63,825 nt of DNA from Nemertoderma westbladi (lineage: Eukaryota; Xenacoelomorpha; Nemertodermatida; Nemertodermatidae), in contig JAUCBJ010007550.1 of assembly GCA_032718475.1 (NCBI GenBank), forward strand, positions 1 to 63,825. The letters are read 5' to 3'. This document shows, piece by piece, positions 1 to 9,600 of the stretch. The position numbers and the translations under genes are program-made. Under the pieces are notes generated by a model that did no database searches, was not told where the DNA came from, and worked only from the letters and a program-made list of their open reading frames with translations. Numbering within the stretch: the first letter of the stretch is position 1; each line of letters begins with the position of its first letter.

Positions 1-722
1 TCCTGACTGCTGAAACATTGCAAACTCGTAACAATCAGTGTTCAGTTGTTGTTTTATACTGCTATTTACCGTCAGTTCTTCATAATATGGTTGATGAATT
101 ATTATATTTGGAATAACGATAAATAACCCCGAAACCCAATGTTCTTGATATACCGAAGGTAAGAGAGAAGGGTTACAGATAAACGATTGTGACTTATGTT
201 AAAGTGGTTTGAAGTGAATCTAATGTTATTTGATAGACCCTACATGATTCAGTCTGTGTTCCTTTTATATGTGACTAAAATCAGTGAAGATTGGCAGATT
301 AGTGTGCAGTATTGTGCAGCATTGTGTATGAGTGAGTCTGTTAAAGAAGCAATTCCTAAAGAATGCGCCATATATGTGAATTATAATTAAGCCATATCGT
401 TGTGAGTAGTTTAAGTCATAACTCTGTTTATATAGATAAAGCGCCACGTCCTAAAGGAACTGTTAATATTACCGAAGGTGAATAATATTGTCAGAGATTA
501 TATAATACTGTCAGTCGAATAATACATTAGGCTTACATAGCAATAAAATTAAACCGTCGAACCCAATCTCCCGGGAATCTCCAACGGGTGAATGGTCGCG
601 CACGGATTGGTTTCGACTAGTGTAGTGAATCAAATACTTGTCATAGACTAAAAACTGATTTAATATCTAGAAGACATCTTAATTTGGTGGGTTAAACTGC
701 CAAAGGTCTGAAAGCGCGAACA
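1..722 (+). repeat. Partial LTR of the BEL/Pao family (diverged second copy)
   Basis: From roughly base 75 this stretch aligns by eye with the last about 650 bases of the LTR at 2861-4016. Shared blocks include the run around 'gaatgcgccatata', 'agcgccacgtcctaaagg' and the terminus 'tgaaagcgcgaaca'. It is clearly more diverged from the two LTRs of the complete element than they are from each other, so it belongs to an older insertion or subfamily. The terminal CA is at 721-722 and is followed by C-rich sequence. Either it is the 3' LTR or solo LTR of an insertion that begins before the window, or the 5' LTR of a copy whose interior has been lost. The short reading frames inside it are not genes. 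Confidence 0.85.
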
Positions 723-1916
723 CCCACACACACACGCCCTAAAACATATCGCCCTTAAAGTTCTACTAGCTATAGCGTACTATACATTACTTTAGGTGGA
801 AATTATTTGTATTTGTAAAATTAGGATCTGATTTAGTTGCGGCAAATAAGGAGTATTTCACTTTCGTTATTAAACTGTTGTTTGTCTGGACAACGGTATT
901 GTTACATTTAGGCCTGACCCTTTAGACTGATTTCGTACAGGGGGATCAGTTATTGTTACATTTAGGTACGACCCCTTTTCGACTGATTCAGGACTGTCAG
1001 TGTTGTTACGCTAGGTCTGTTAACCCACTAGTTCGTATATAAACCATATAAATCACACCGCGGCAAGTTACTGTATTTAGGACTGTCAGTGATAGTTAGG
1101 ATTCGCTGCGCGGGGATTGTTTTCCCGTGAGTTTGGTCTGTTACGGTAACTGTACATCTGCCTCACCGGTTAGAGGACAGGTATCCTTCTGTCTAGTACG
1201 TAGGCATTCGACCCGCTCACGTACATAGAATAGATACAAGGCTCTGTTCCTCGCCAGTAGTCGTTTGTGTACTGTATCTGTTTGTTTAGATATCCTGGAC
1301 TGGGATTTGTTGTCAGATACTGTACGAGCCCGTATACATTACTAGAGTCTCATAGTAAGATACATCGTTACTAGGATCTGGTAAGCGGTATACTACTGGA
1401 CCCTTACAACGATCTTACTCCGAGAGTTTGTTCCTCGTTGACAGACGGGACAGTTGATCTTTGGGGCCCGCATCCTGCTGGGTCCTGGGTTGGTCTCAAT
1501 ATCCCCAGCCAGACCAGAGACAGAAGACCTGAAGACAGAGTTTGGCGATTAGGCCTCTAGTTCGTGGAGAGGAGACCCAAGAACTTCTTCACCGACGAGA
1601 GTAGTAGAGGCTAAATCCACTCGTCGACCACATCTCCGTCGATTCGGCGCGGCAGTTCGAAACGGTAGCGACAGGGTGTTCCGCAAACCAGTCCAATACG
1701 GGTATTGGGTGGGTTGCAGGGTTACCCCGCGGATCGGATGGTTCTGCCACAACGAAACGGCCCAGAACGATGAAAACTGTGGAGATTAAGAGCGGTGACA
1801 TTGTGCTGTCTGGCTGTAGTCGGACTCAAAGGATAAAAACTGTATAGGCGTAGTACCGGTATCTTTCTTGGTCTTATTGTCGGCAGGCCTACCCTACAGC
1901 TACAGCTGCAGTATGC
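723..1916. other. Unassigned region between LTR fragment and LINE fragment
   Basis: A CA-rich stretch (723-740) is followed by about 1.1 kb without a convincing coding region. Several short phrases recur internally, such as 'gttacatttagg' near 900 and 950 and 'aggactgtcagtg' near 990 and 1080, so it may be the degraded leader of a retroelement related to the one at 2861. That is inference. The small minus-strand reading frames at 1549-1994 show no recognisable motif. Confidence 0.3.
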
Positions 1917-2647
1917 GCTGCAGCTAGTGTTGGTATTTTTATTAACTCCAGAAAGACCAAAATATCGACAGTTAACTTTGAAAGCCCTCAGCAAGTTTCT
2001 GACCGGATGATCCTAAGCGCAAAGGATGGTGCTTGAGCATGTGGACGACTTCTGTTACTTGGGATCATGGATCCGGAAGTAAGGTGAGGGAGGACCTTCG
2101 AATACGTAAGGGAAAGGCATTTTTGAATGGGCTTTCCAAGATTTGGAAGTCACCGAGAATTAATCGGAAACTTAAGGTCCGATTATTTAGAGCAGCAGTA
2201 GCTCCTACGGGAGTCCATGCTGGACTCTAACTGCTGAGGACACCAAATCTCTGGATGGCACATTCACAAGAATGCTACGCCGGGTTCATTATGTCAAGTA
2301 CAATGCACATATCTCCAACCAGACACTATATAACATTGGAGGTGTCTCATTGGTTCCCCCAAGCTTTGACACTAGAAAAAATCGCCTCCGCTTTGCAGGA
2401 CATTGCTTCCGCCGCGAGGACCAGCCAGTGCATAATCTTGTACTTTTGCAGCCTCATAGAGTGAATAAGCATGGTGGACAGCCCATGACTTTCTTGAGAC
2501 GCATCTTAAGGTCACTGGCCTTGAAGATGCGGATGATCTAGCAAATGTCATTGGTGATAGGGAGTTGTGGCGATGCAATTTTGTCGACAAGCCGGCACAG
2601 CATTCTTAAAAATGCAGCTGCAAAGCAGCATGCCGATCCTAGCAGTA
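1917..2647 (+). pseudogene. 5'-truncated LINE fragment (3' part of reverse transcriptase ORF)
   Basis: This is a degraded copy of the last half of the LINE reverse-transcriptase ORF found at 37600-39072, aligning from about 38330 to the 3' end. It covers the post-catalytic region after the F/YADD motif and the C-terminal domain rich in Arg, His and Trp. Small insertions and deletions break the frame near 2015, 2080 and 2200. Both copies end at nearly the same place, a sequence reading about 'gccgatcctag(c/t)agta', which fits a LINE that primes on its own 3' end. The fragment is non-functional. Confidence 0.9.
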
Positions 2648-2860
2648 CGAAGTGCACTCACTGGGACCAACTGCACTGTGATAAAAGGCACTTCATAAGG
2701 GCGTTCATAAAGTTTTTTCCATAAGGTTTTTAAAATATTCCAGTTTTTTGACCCCCCCCCCCCCTCCCCTGTCACAAAATGTCACGCAGCTCGACCCCCC
2801 CCCCCCTCTGTCACAAAAATTGTTTTTTTCGGAAATTTATACCCCCCCCCCCCCCCCCCC
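2648..2860. repeat. C-homopolymer-rich tract at the BEL/Pao insertion point
   Basis: Three long runs of C lie at about 2752-2769, 2796-2809 and 2841-2860, separated by copies of 'tgtcacaaaa'. The last run directly abuts the 5' LTR, and a run of seven C follows the 3' LTR at 20236. This is consistent with a short C-only target-site duplication. Exact run lengths in such homopolymers may be assembly-sensitive. Confidence 0.8.
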
Positions 2861-4016
2861 TGTAAAGGCTTTTGCGTAATTAGCCGGTTATTTTCCCCGT
2901 AAAGTACTCTGTAGTTGGTTTAACAGGCATAAAAGGCCGTGTCCTTACTGTATTGTTGTTTTAGAGGACATAAAAGTAATTTCTTCTGTATGTGTACTTT
3001 AGCGGACATAATCCGCAATTTTATGACGCAATAAGCCGGATCCTCTTGAAACAGTGTCGCTACCATGACGACGGCTAACAGCTGATATTGCCACGTAGAA
3101 CATCTCTTTGTTCTTTGTTCTCTCTTTGATCGGTCGACCAATCAGAGCGTTTTTTGCCTCTGTGTTAGATGGTAGATAGAAACTCTTGGAGTTGAGTCAG
3201 TATGTGATTTTTCCACAGCCTACAACACCGGCGTGGAACCTCCGTGTTTCAGTCTTTAGTTCAACATTAGTAGGCTTAATTATAGAAGCGTATATCCGTT
3301 ACCTCAACTATCAAACCAACTAACTTACTCACTGATCATATCAATTCTTAACATTACTGCTTTGCTGTCGGTTATTCATTATATTTGTTGATGTAACATT
3401 ATATTTGGAATACTGATAAACAATCAGACACCCCAATCTTCTTGATATACTAAAGGTTAGAGAGACCGGATACATATAACGATTGCGACTTACATTAAGT
3501 GGTTTGAAGTGAATCTAATGCTATTTTATAGGCCCTACACGTATTGTCTGTTGTTCTCCTTATATGTGACTAAAATTAGTGAAGGTCGGCAGATTAGTGT
3601 GCAGCATTGTGCAGTATTGTGTATGATTGTGATTGATAACGAAGCATCTCCTAAAGAATGCGCCATATACGTGAATCTATAGCCATCCCGTTGTGTCTGG
3701 TTTAAGTCATAACTCTGTTTATATATTTAAAGCGCCACGTCCTAAAGGAACTGTTAATATTTCCCGAAAGTGAATAATATTTGTCAGAGATTATATATAC
3801 TAAGATCAGTCGAATAATACAGTAGGCCTATCCCGCAATACGATTAGGCTTCCGAATCCAGTCTCCCGGGTATATCCAGCGGGTGAATGATCGCGCATAG
3901 ACTGGTTTCGGCTAATGTAGTGTATCAAATATTTGTCGTAGGCTAAAGACTATCTATTATCTAGAAGACATCCTAATTTGGCAGGTTAAACTGCTAAAGG
4001 TCTGAAAGCGCGAACA
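2861..4016 (+). repeat. 5' LTR of the BEL/Pao element
   Basis: It begins with TG (tgtaaaggct) immediately after a run of C and ends with CA (gcgcgaaca). It matches 19090-20235 almost base for base. Compared with the 3' LTR it has 10 additional bases in a 'gtgcagcattgtgcag' duplication near 3600. It should hold promoter and polyadenylation signals, but I cannot place a transcription start. The 73-codon minus-strand frame inside it recurs in the 3' LTR only because the LTRs are copies. Confidence 0.95.
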
Positions 4017-4370
4017 ATAACGGATATACCGTCTAATTGCAGGGTAGGCAATAAATACAGTTTAATATTGTTCTGGTAAGAACAATAACAGATAAAGCTT
4101 CTGTATTGCAGTAGGCAATAAAGCTGAAGTACCGGCAACCGGTACCCAGTAGGCCTGACTACCTAACCACCCGGACCGGTACCTACAGCAGTACAGGTAC
4201 AGCAGTATTATTCGATTTTGATAATTATATACCAGTAGGCCTTAATATTTAATCAGGGACTGCAGCCCTGGTTTTTTATTGAGATTTTACTTATTTCTGT
4301 CAGTTTTATTTACTTGTAGGTTAATATTGAGCAGAAGGCGTGTAAGCCTGCTCAGATTGTACAGATAATT

Positions 4371-4945
4371 TGTAGGCTTGACTGTTGTCTAACTGTTGTT
4401 AAGTCTGAACGGATTGCAGTGTGTGTAGAGCATCTGTCCGATAAAGTGCTAGTTAGGAACGTAGGGGCTTCAAGTGCTGTGAGGTAAACCCCCTTTGAAA
4501 GAATAAGTCGTACTACTAGGTTAGAACGCATACTAACTAATCATTTCGGAGTCTGCATATACTGTAGTTTATTTAGGCTTGATAGTAGTCTGCCATCGTT
4601 TGGTCTGTACTTTGTTTGTGTAGTCTGTACAGGTAGCGTATAATTCTTATTTAGATAATTTGTAGGCTGGATAGTTGTCTGGCTGTTGTTAGGTCTGAGG
4701 AAATTTCGGTGTGTGTAGAGTGTATGTCCGATAAAGTGCCAGTTGGGAACGTAGGGGCTTCCAGTGCTGTGAGGTAAACCCCCTCTGAAAGAATAAGTCG
4801 TACTACTAGGTTAGAACGCATACTAACTAACCATTTCGGAGTCTGCATATACCGTAGTTTGTTTGGGCTTGATAGTAGTCTGTCAGTGTTTGGTCTGCAT
4901 TTTGTTTGAGTAGTCTGTACGCGTAGCGTAATATTTATTATTCAG
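4371..4945 (+). repeat. Two-copy tandem duplication, about 290 bp per unit
   Basis: The two units align along their length. Each runs from 'gtaggct' through a block near 'gataaagtgc', then 'gtgaggtaaacccc', 'agaacgcatactaact' and ends near 'agtctgtac'. The copies differ at perhaps one base in ten, so the duplication predates this insertion. Confidence 0.85.
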
Positions 4946-5880
4946 AGTTTATGCGATTATTCGCAACATTCATTCCCCAAGTTTATTCCTACAGTAATTG
5001 TGCTTGTTATATATACCGTTACAGTTAAACTAACCCCGGTACTACATCAGGGCTGCTTGGCGTAGGTAAAGACTGGAGATTTTATGCTTTGGTCACTCCG
5101 GCAGATACCGTGGTTCTTTTAGCTGTTCAAGTATTTTTAACTACTGATTATTTGTTGTACAAGTACTTGTACCTAATTTAGGGTTTAGTGTACAGTGCTT
5201 TCCGAAGGTAATTAGTGTGTAGGCAGTATATTTGTGTTGTAAAGTGGTTAATAGGCACGTTGGTTCTGGTAGACCGCGGTAATTAACTTCTGGGTAGGAA
5301 CACTCCGTGATACATAACGTAGTACTTATAGCGATACGGCTATAAGTCGTCAGACGGTGGTATTTTCCTATCTGGACAACGCAATATATTTACTACTGCT
5401 TGTTATTTTCAAATACCGTAGTACCCTGTCCGTTGTAATAACCAGATATTCTAACCCTTTGTTAGGCTGGTTTGTAGACTTCTTGTAAAATTACCCTAAA
5501 AATTCGTACTTGTAATTTTTGTGTTTATTTAGAGATTGTAATCTCACCCGAATTGTACGTAATTTGTAGTATTAAGTAACTTAGGTAAATTAGAATTATT
5601 TGTTTTAGTGTCCAACAAGTAGCACTCCACTGAGAGCGCACAGCTTCTGTGTAGTGACTCCCCCCAGAAATAATAACATTTATTTCAAATATTGACAAAA
5701 CCCATTTTAACGGGTATATATATATTATAAATCAACTCAAACGATTTATAAATAGTAGGCCTGCCATACATCAATTAGGTCTAAATATCAGTTGGACTAC
5801 TGCTTAAATAGCGGTAATAAAGTAAGTTAAAGTAACCAAGTAACCCCTGAAATTTCAGAAATTCAATTATTCTAAAATAA

Positions 5881-6140
5881 TTGACATACCGGTATTTACA
5901 ATAGGCTTATTATATTTATTTCTATAAATTTAGGCTGAAATTATACCGGTATTCTGTAATTAATTCTAGTCTGTAATTATACTTATATATATACATTATA
6001 AGTGTAAGCTGTATACCGGTATTCACGATAGGCCTATTATATATTTATCAATTTAGGCTGAAATTATACCGGTATTCTGTAATTAATTCTAGTTAATAAT
6101 AATACTTATATATATACTATAAGCATACCGGTATTCTAAT
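5881..6140 (+). repeat. AT-rich tandem repeat with ATACCGGTAT palindromes
   Basis: Two units of about 120 bp share the order accggtatt, 'taggcctatt', 'atttaggctgaaattat', accggtattctg, 'taattaattctag' and an AT-alternating run. Five ACCGGT palindromes occur within 250 bases just upstream of gag. I cannot assign a function. Confidence 0.7.
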
Positions 6141-6270
6141 ATATTATATATATATCACGCTACACTGAGTAGCAGTATCGGTAATTAATTATTAGGCTAA
6201 CAGTGATACTGAATTACTAGACTTGCTTAAACTGTAATATAGCAGTAGGCATTCAACTGTACAAACCAAC

Positions 6271-9200
6271 ATGTCTGACACAAAGCAAAACCTGTCAGAC
6301 AGTCTCCTAGATACAACCATATGTGACCCAGACAGGAGTGTGGAACGAGTAGGACCGAAGTTCAAATCACCTCCTACTGTAAGAAAGATCATCCCTCCCG
6401 TAGTAATATCAGACCCTAGGCTAGTCCAACATCGTAGGTCTATCATAGGCACTCGAGCTCAGGTCAAGCGGGACCAAGAAGCAGCAGAACAGCAACAACC
6501 CGTGAGCCAAGAACTTATTTCTCAGCGGCCCGACAGCTCCAGTAGTGAGGATACTGTAGAGCTGACACCCGAGCGCGGAGCAAAGATGATGGATGCGGTT
6601 TATTCGGATCCCCTTCTCATTCTTCCTGCATCCGTACTCACTAGGTTATTGACTGCGGTGGAAGAACACCAGATCGATTGGGCGAGAAATAAGCGATCGA
6701 CTAAAGATAATTATGCGGGATACACAAGGGAAGAACTGAAGTCTATTGTCGAGTCGCAATGGAACTTCCCCGGACCCGGACTCCCGTTTGATTTATCAGA
6801 AGCTGCCTGGGAAGACATACACAGGATGGGAGTAACCAAAGAAACCATCGATCCAGCTGTGTGGAAGAGGTCCGCAGCAGGATACGCACAGGGATTCTTC
6901 AGCTCCATGGAACGATTAAAAGAACAACTGTTTCAACAACCCCAAGGACCTCAAGAGCAGGGACAACTGCTTTATCAAGTTAGAGAAAGAATTCTACGAA
7001 TCAGGCTAATCTTATCGGCCTTTGAGGAAGCTTCTAAAAGAAGACAAGACACGTCGTTGCAAGTTGCCGTAAAGACTTGGTTTCAACGGGTGAGTCTCCA
7101 GGTTCAAGGAACAGCTCAGTGGAAAGCTCAGCTAGATAAGCGCTTAACCCATGGAGAATCAACAGACGCTACTTTTTCCCAAGTGGAAAGTGAAGCGACG
7201 GCAGAGAAACCGCATAAGAGGGATGCCATTGACATCTATGTGTCAGACTATCAACGTTTTTTAGGTGATGAAGAGTTGAGGAGAAGGTTAGATGGACTTA
7301 GCCCTAATAGTGAAGGAGCCCAGCGTGTGTTGGACGCCATCGATGTGGATATGAGAGCTGCGAACCAAGCTAGATTTGATGAACGCCTCCGCATCACTAG
7401 AGTCCAAGAGGAACAAGTAAAGAAAAAACGTATAGAAGACAGAAAGACAGCGGCAGTGGCAGCAGCAGTAGCAGCGGCAGAAGCGGAAAGAAAAGCGGCA
7501 GCGGCAGCAGCAGCGGCAGAGGTAGAAGCGGAAAGAAAGGCGATAGAAGTGGAAAGAAAGGCGTTAGAAGTGGAAAGAAAGGCGGCAGTGGCAGCGGCCG
7601 AAGCGGAAAGAAAGGCTGTAGTGGCAGCGGCAGAGGCAGTGGCAGAAGCAGAACGGAGAGCGGCTGAAGAAACCACCCAATTAGAATTGGAAAACATTCA
7701 GGAGAATCAAGACTGCATAAATAAACAGTTAACAGCTAGTAATATGCAGATGATGAATCGATCTACTCCCAAAAGACAGGGATATACATCATCTGAGGAA
7801 GGCGATACCACCGATACTGCAGGCAAAGGAAATAGATCTCGTCTAAGCAGACGTAGAAGAACATCCCACCGTCAGAAATTGCCTGATTTGCCTCCAGCTG
7901 TTAGAAGGCAACTAAATAACACAAACTTAGGTAGTACAGAACCCACAGACCAAATAATTAAAATAGAAAGACTCCCTACTATAGTAGATGAGCCTGAAAT
8001 AATTAGGCCTGTTCCCGAAGCCACCCTTTCGGTGGTAGAGACACCTGTACTCCCTGAACCTACCCCTAAATTCCCTCTGCACAGCACTAAGCTACCTGTG
8101 CCCAGCAGAACAGCCCATGAGACAATCCATGTTCTGGACTCCGAGCGAAATATTAATGATTTGTCGCCCGTTGTCCCTCGTCCGCCCGCTACAACGTTGG
8201 CGGCTCCCGCTTCGGCGGTCGAGTGGGTGGATGAGAGACGACGGGGGATGGATCTCCTGCTCGGGCAGATGCAGGAGACCGTTCAGCAATTCAAGGGCAC
8301 AGTAAGGGAAAGTAGGTTAGAGTTGCAAGAAGTGCAGCAAAGTATCGCGTTAGAATGCGATAAATTAGTAAATACACAAAAGGGTATACCACCACCCCCG
8401 GTAACAATGTGTCAACCTGTTAGGTCTGAAGTATCTCATGCGCAAGGTGTGGAGCCTACACGCATATATACTGCTAGCGAAGTAGAAACTCCTATAGTGA
8501 ACCCTATTAAAGGTAATTATAGACCTGTTGATAATGATATTCCCTATAGACCTGATCATAATCCGAGAAATTTATATACCGATAACTCGATATTAAATAA
8601 CACGATGGCCCAAGAAAGTTTTACGCGTCAAATGGCTAGAACCGAAGCCCGGCAAGCGGTAAAGGTGGGAGAGATAGTCAAGTTCAATGGAGATGAGATG
8701 AAATGGTTACCTTTTAATGAATATTACAAAGATAACATACATAACTCTGTGCTATCTAATGGAGAGAAACTTAGATTCCTCATCGAGTGCTTGGAAGGAT
8801 CTCCCAAGCTAATGGCGTTAAAGTTTATTGGACATCCAGACGGATTAAGACAAGTTTGGGATACACTAAACATCAGGTATGGTAATAGGAATAACATAGC
8901 TGGGTATTTGTATGCAAAGTTGGTAGCGCCCCGAAAGTTTATTAGCAGCGGGATTATAGAGTTTTCCGATGAGATTCAGGAGATCTGCAGACAATTAGAT
9001 TGGCTAGGTAAGTCTCATGAGTATCAGAGTGCTATGGTAATTAGAGCAGTGGCTTCTACTTTACCGAAGGGTGGAGTAGGTACACGCTGGGACAAGAAAG
9101 TGTTATATATGATGGAACAACAACAACGAGACCCTACCATGGCTGATCTCATGTCATTCTTGGATGGCGAAGTGAAATTACAGCTCATAAAGCAGTCCAG

Positions 9201-9591
9201 AGAGAAGACACCGGAAAACAAGGTAAGTGAGAAACCCGTCTCTAGGAGAAAGGTAACACCAGTGTGTTATACAGACGACGGCGAAAGCCAGACTTCTCAA
9301 GGAGAGGATAGTGGGAAAGACACTGAAAGATCTTATTATGTCAATAAAACGCCTAAAGACCAGGTAAGTAAATTCAAGTCTCGAACCAATGACAGAAGAG
9401 AACAGGTAAGAAAAACTCCTCCTACGTCTCCCAAGAGAATTCAGGTGAGAAAGCCCGAAGAAAGAACGAGTGTGCACAATGTTACTCAAAATAAGGTAAG
9501 TAACATCAAACCGAAATGTGCGCTATGTGACGGGACCCACCGTTTGAATACGTGTGATGAATTCCTGAAGAAATCATTAGCGGAGAGATGA
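6271..9591 (+). CDS. gag: BEL/Pao Gag polyprotein (1106 aa)
   Basis: This intact ORF starts at the first ATG after the leader. Its long N-terminal region (residues 1-780) is not typical of BEL gags. It includes a highly charged coiled-coil of about residues 375-475, built of repeated Ala-rich and Glu-Arg-Lys-Ala units that derive from a small DNA repeat at 7440-7665. Residues about 783-980 resemble the DUF1759/Gag segment of BEL elements (FNGDEMKWLPF, then several Leu/Trp landmarks). The C-terminus carries a Cys-x2-Cys-x4-His-x4-Cys-type knuckle (CALCDGTHRLNTC). The product should form the capsid and bind RNA. It ends at a TGA, and the same frame continues into pol only six bases later. Several in-phase splice-donor-like sites lie near its 3' end. 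Confidence 0.9.
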   Translation: MSDTKQNLSDSLLDTTICDPDRSVERVGPKFKSPPTVRKIIPPVVISDPRLVQHRRSIIGTRAQVKRDQEAAEQQQPVSQELISQRPDSSSSEDTVELTPERGAKMMDAVYSDPLLILPASVLTRLLTAVEEHQIDWARNKRSTKDNYAGYTREELKSIVESQWNFPGPGLPFDLSEAAWEDIHRMGVTKETIDPAVWKRSAAGYAQGFFSSMERLKEQLFQQPQGPQEQGQLLYQVRERILRIRLILSAFEEASKRRQDTSLQVAVKTWFQRVSLQVQGTAQWKAQLDKRLTHGESTDATFSQVESEATAEKPHKRDAIDIYVSDYQRFLGDEELRRRLDGLSPNSEGAQRVLDAIDVDMRAANQARFDERLRITRVQEEQVKKKRIEDRKTAAVAAAVAAAEAERKAAAAAAAAEVEAERKAIEVERKALEVERKAAVAAAEAERKAVVAAAEAVAEAERRAAEETTQLELENIQENQDCINKQLTASNMQMMNRSTPKRQGYTSSEEGDTTDTAGKGNRSRLSRRRRTSHRQKLPDLPPAVRRQLNNTNLGSTEPTDQIIKIERLPTIVDEPEIIRPVPEATLSVVETPVLPEPTPKFPLHSTKLPVPSRTAHETIHVLDSERNINDLSPVVPRPPATTLAAPASAVEWVDERRRGMDLLLGQMQETVQQFKGTVRESRLELQEVQQSIALECDKLVNTQKGIPPPPVTMCQPVRSEVSHAQGVEPTRIYTASEVETPIVNPIKGNYRPVDNDIPYRPDHNPRNLYTDNSILNNTMAQESFTRQMARTEARQAVKVGEIVKFNGDEMKWLPFNEYYKDNIHNSVLSNGEKLRFLIECLEGSPKLMALKFIGHPDGLRQVWDTLNIRYGNRNNIAGYLYAKLVAPRKFISSGIIEFSDEIQEICRQLDWLGKSHEYQSAMVIRAVASTLPKGGVGTRWDKKVLYMMEQQQRDPTMADLMSFLDGEVKLQLIKQSREKTPENKVSEKPVSRRKVTPVCYTDDGESQTSQGEDSGKDTERSYYVNKTPKDQVSKFKSRTNDRREQVRKTPPTSPKRIQVRKPEERTSVHNVTQNKVSNIKPKCALCDGTHRLNTCDEFLKKSLAER

Positions 9592-9600
9592 GAAGTCATG
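9589..9600 (+). promoter_or_regulatory. In-frame UGA between gag and pol (possible readthrough site)
   Basis: The gag stop is TGA followed by GAAGTC and then the ATG of the next frame, with no shift of reading frame. In BEL elements this position lies inside the linker before the first zinc knuckle and normally carries a Trp. The codon may therefore be a TGG-to-TGA nonsense mutation or a recoding signal. Intact frames on both sides and young LTRs make recoding worth testing. No stem-loop was established. Confidence 0.5.

Larger units (their letters stand above)
4017..6270 (+). other. Long untranslated leader of the BEL/Pao element with two tandem duplications
   Basis: This 2.25-kb interval between LTR and gag has no sustained reading frame. 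It contains a tandem duplication with units of about 290 bp (4371-4660 and 4662-4945, sharing long blocks such as 'gtcgtactactaggttag'). It also contains an AT-rich tandem pair of about 120 bp (roughly 5885-6005 and 6010-6130) bearing the palindrome ATACCGGTAT. The leader is many times longer than is usual for an LTR element and may hold packaging or regulatory signals; that part is inference. Confidence 0.7.

Noticed and set aside
2920-3141. 73-codon minus-strand frame also present at 19149-19370
   Set aside because: Its conservation only reflects the near-identical LTRs, and no protein motif is visible.
4017-4100. Primer-binding site of the BEL/Pao element
   Set aside because: No convincing TGG-starting match to a tRNA 3' end follows the 5' LTR, so none is annotated.
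7251-7697. 148-codon minus-strand frame rich in Ala and Ser
   Set aside because: It is the antisense shadow of the repetitive coiled-coil segment in gag.
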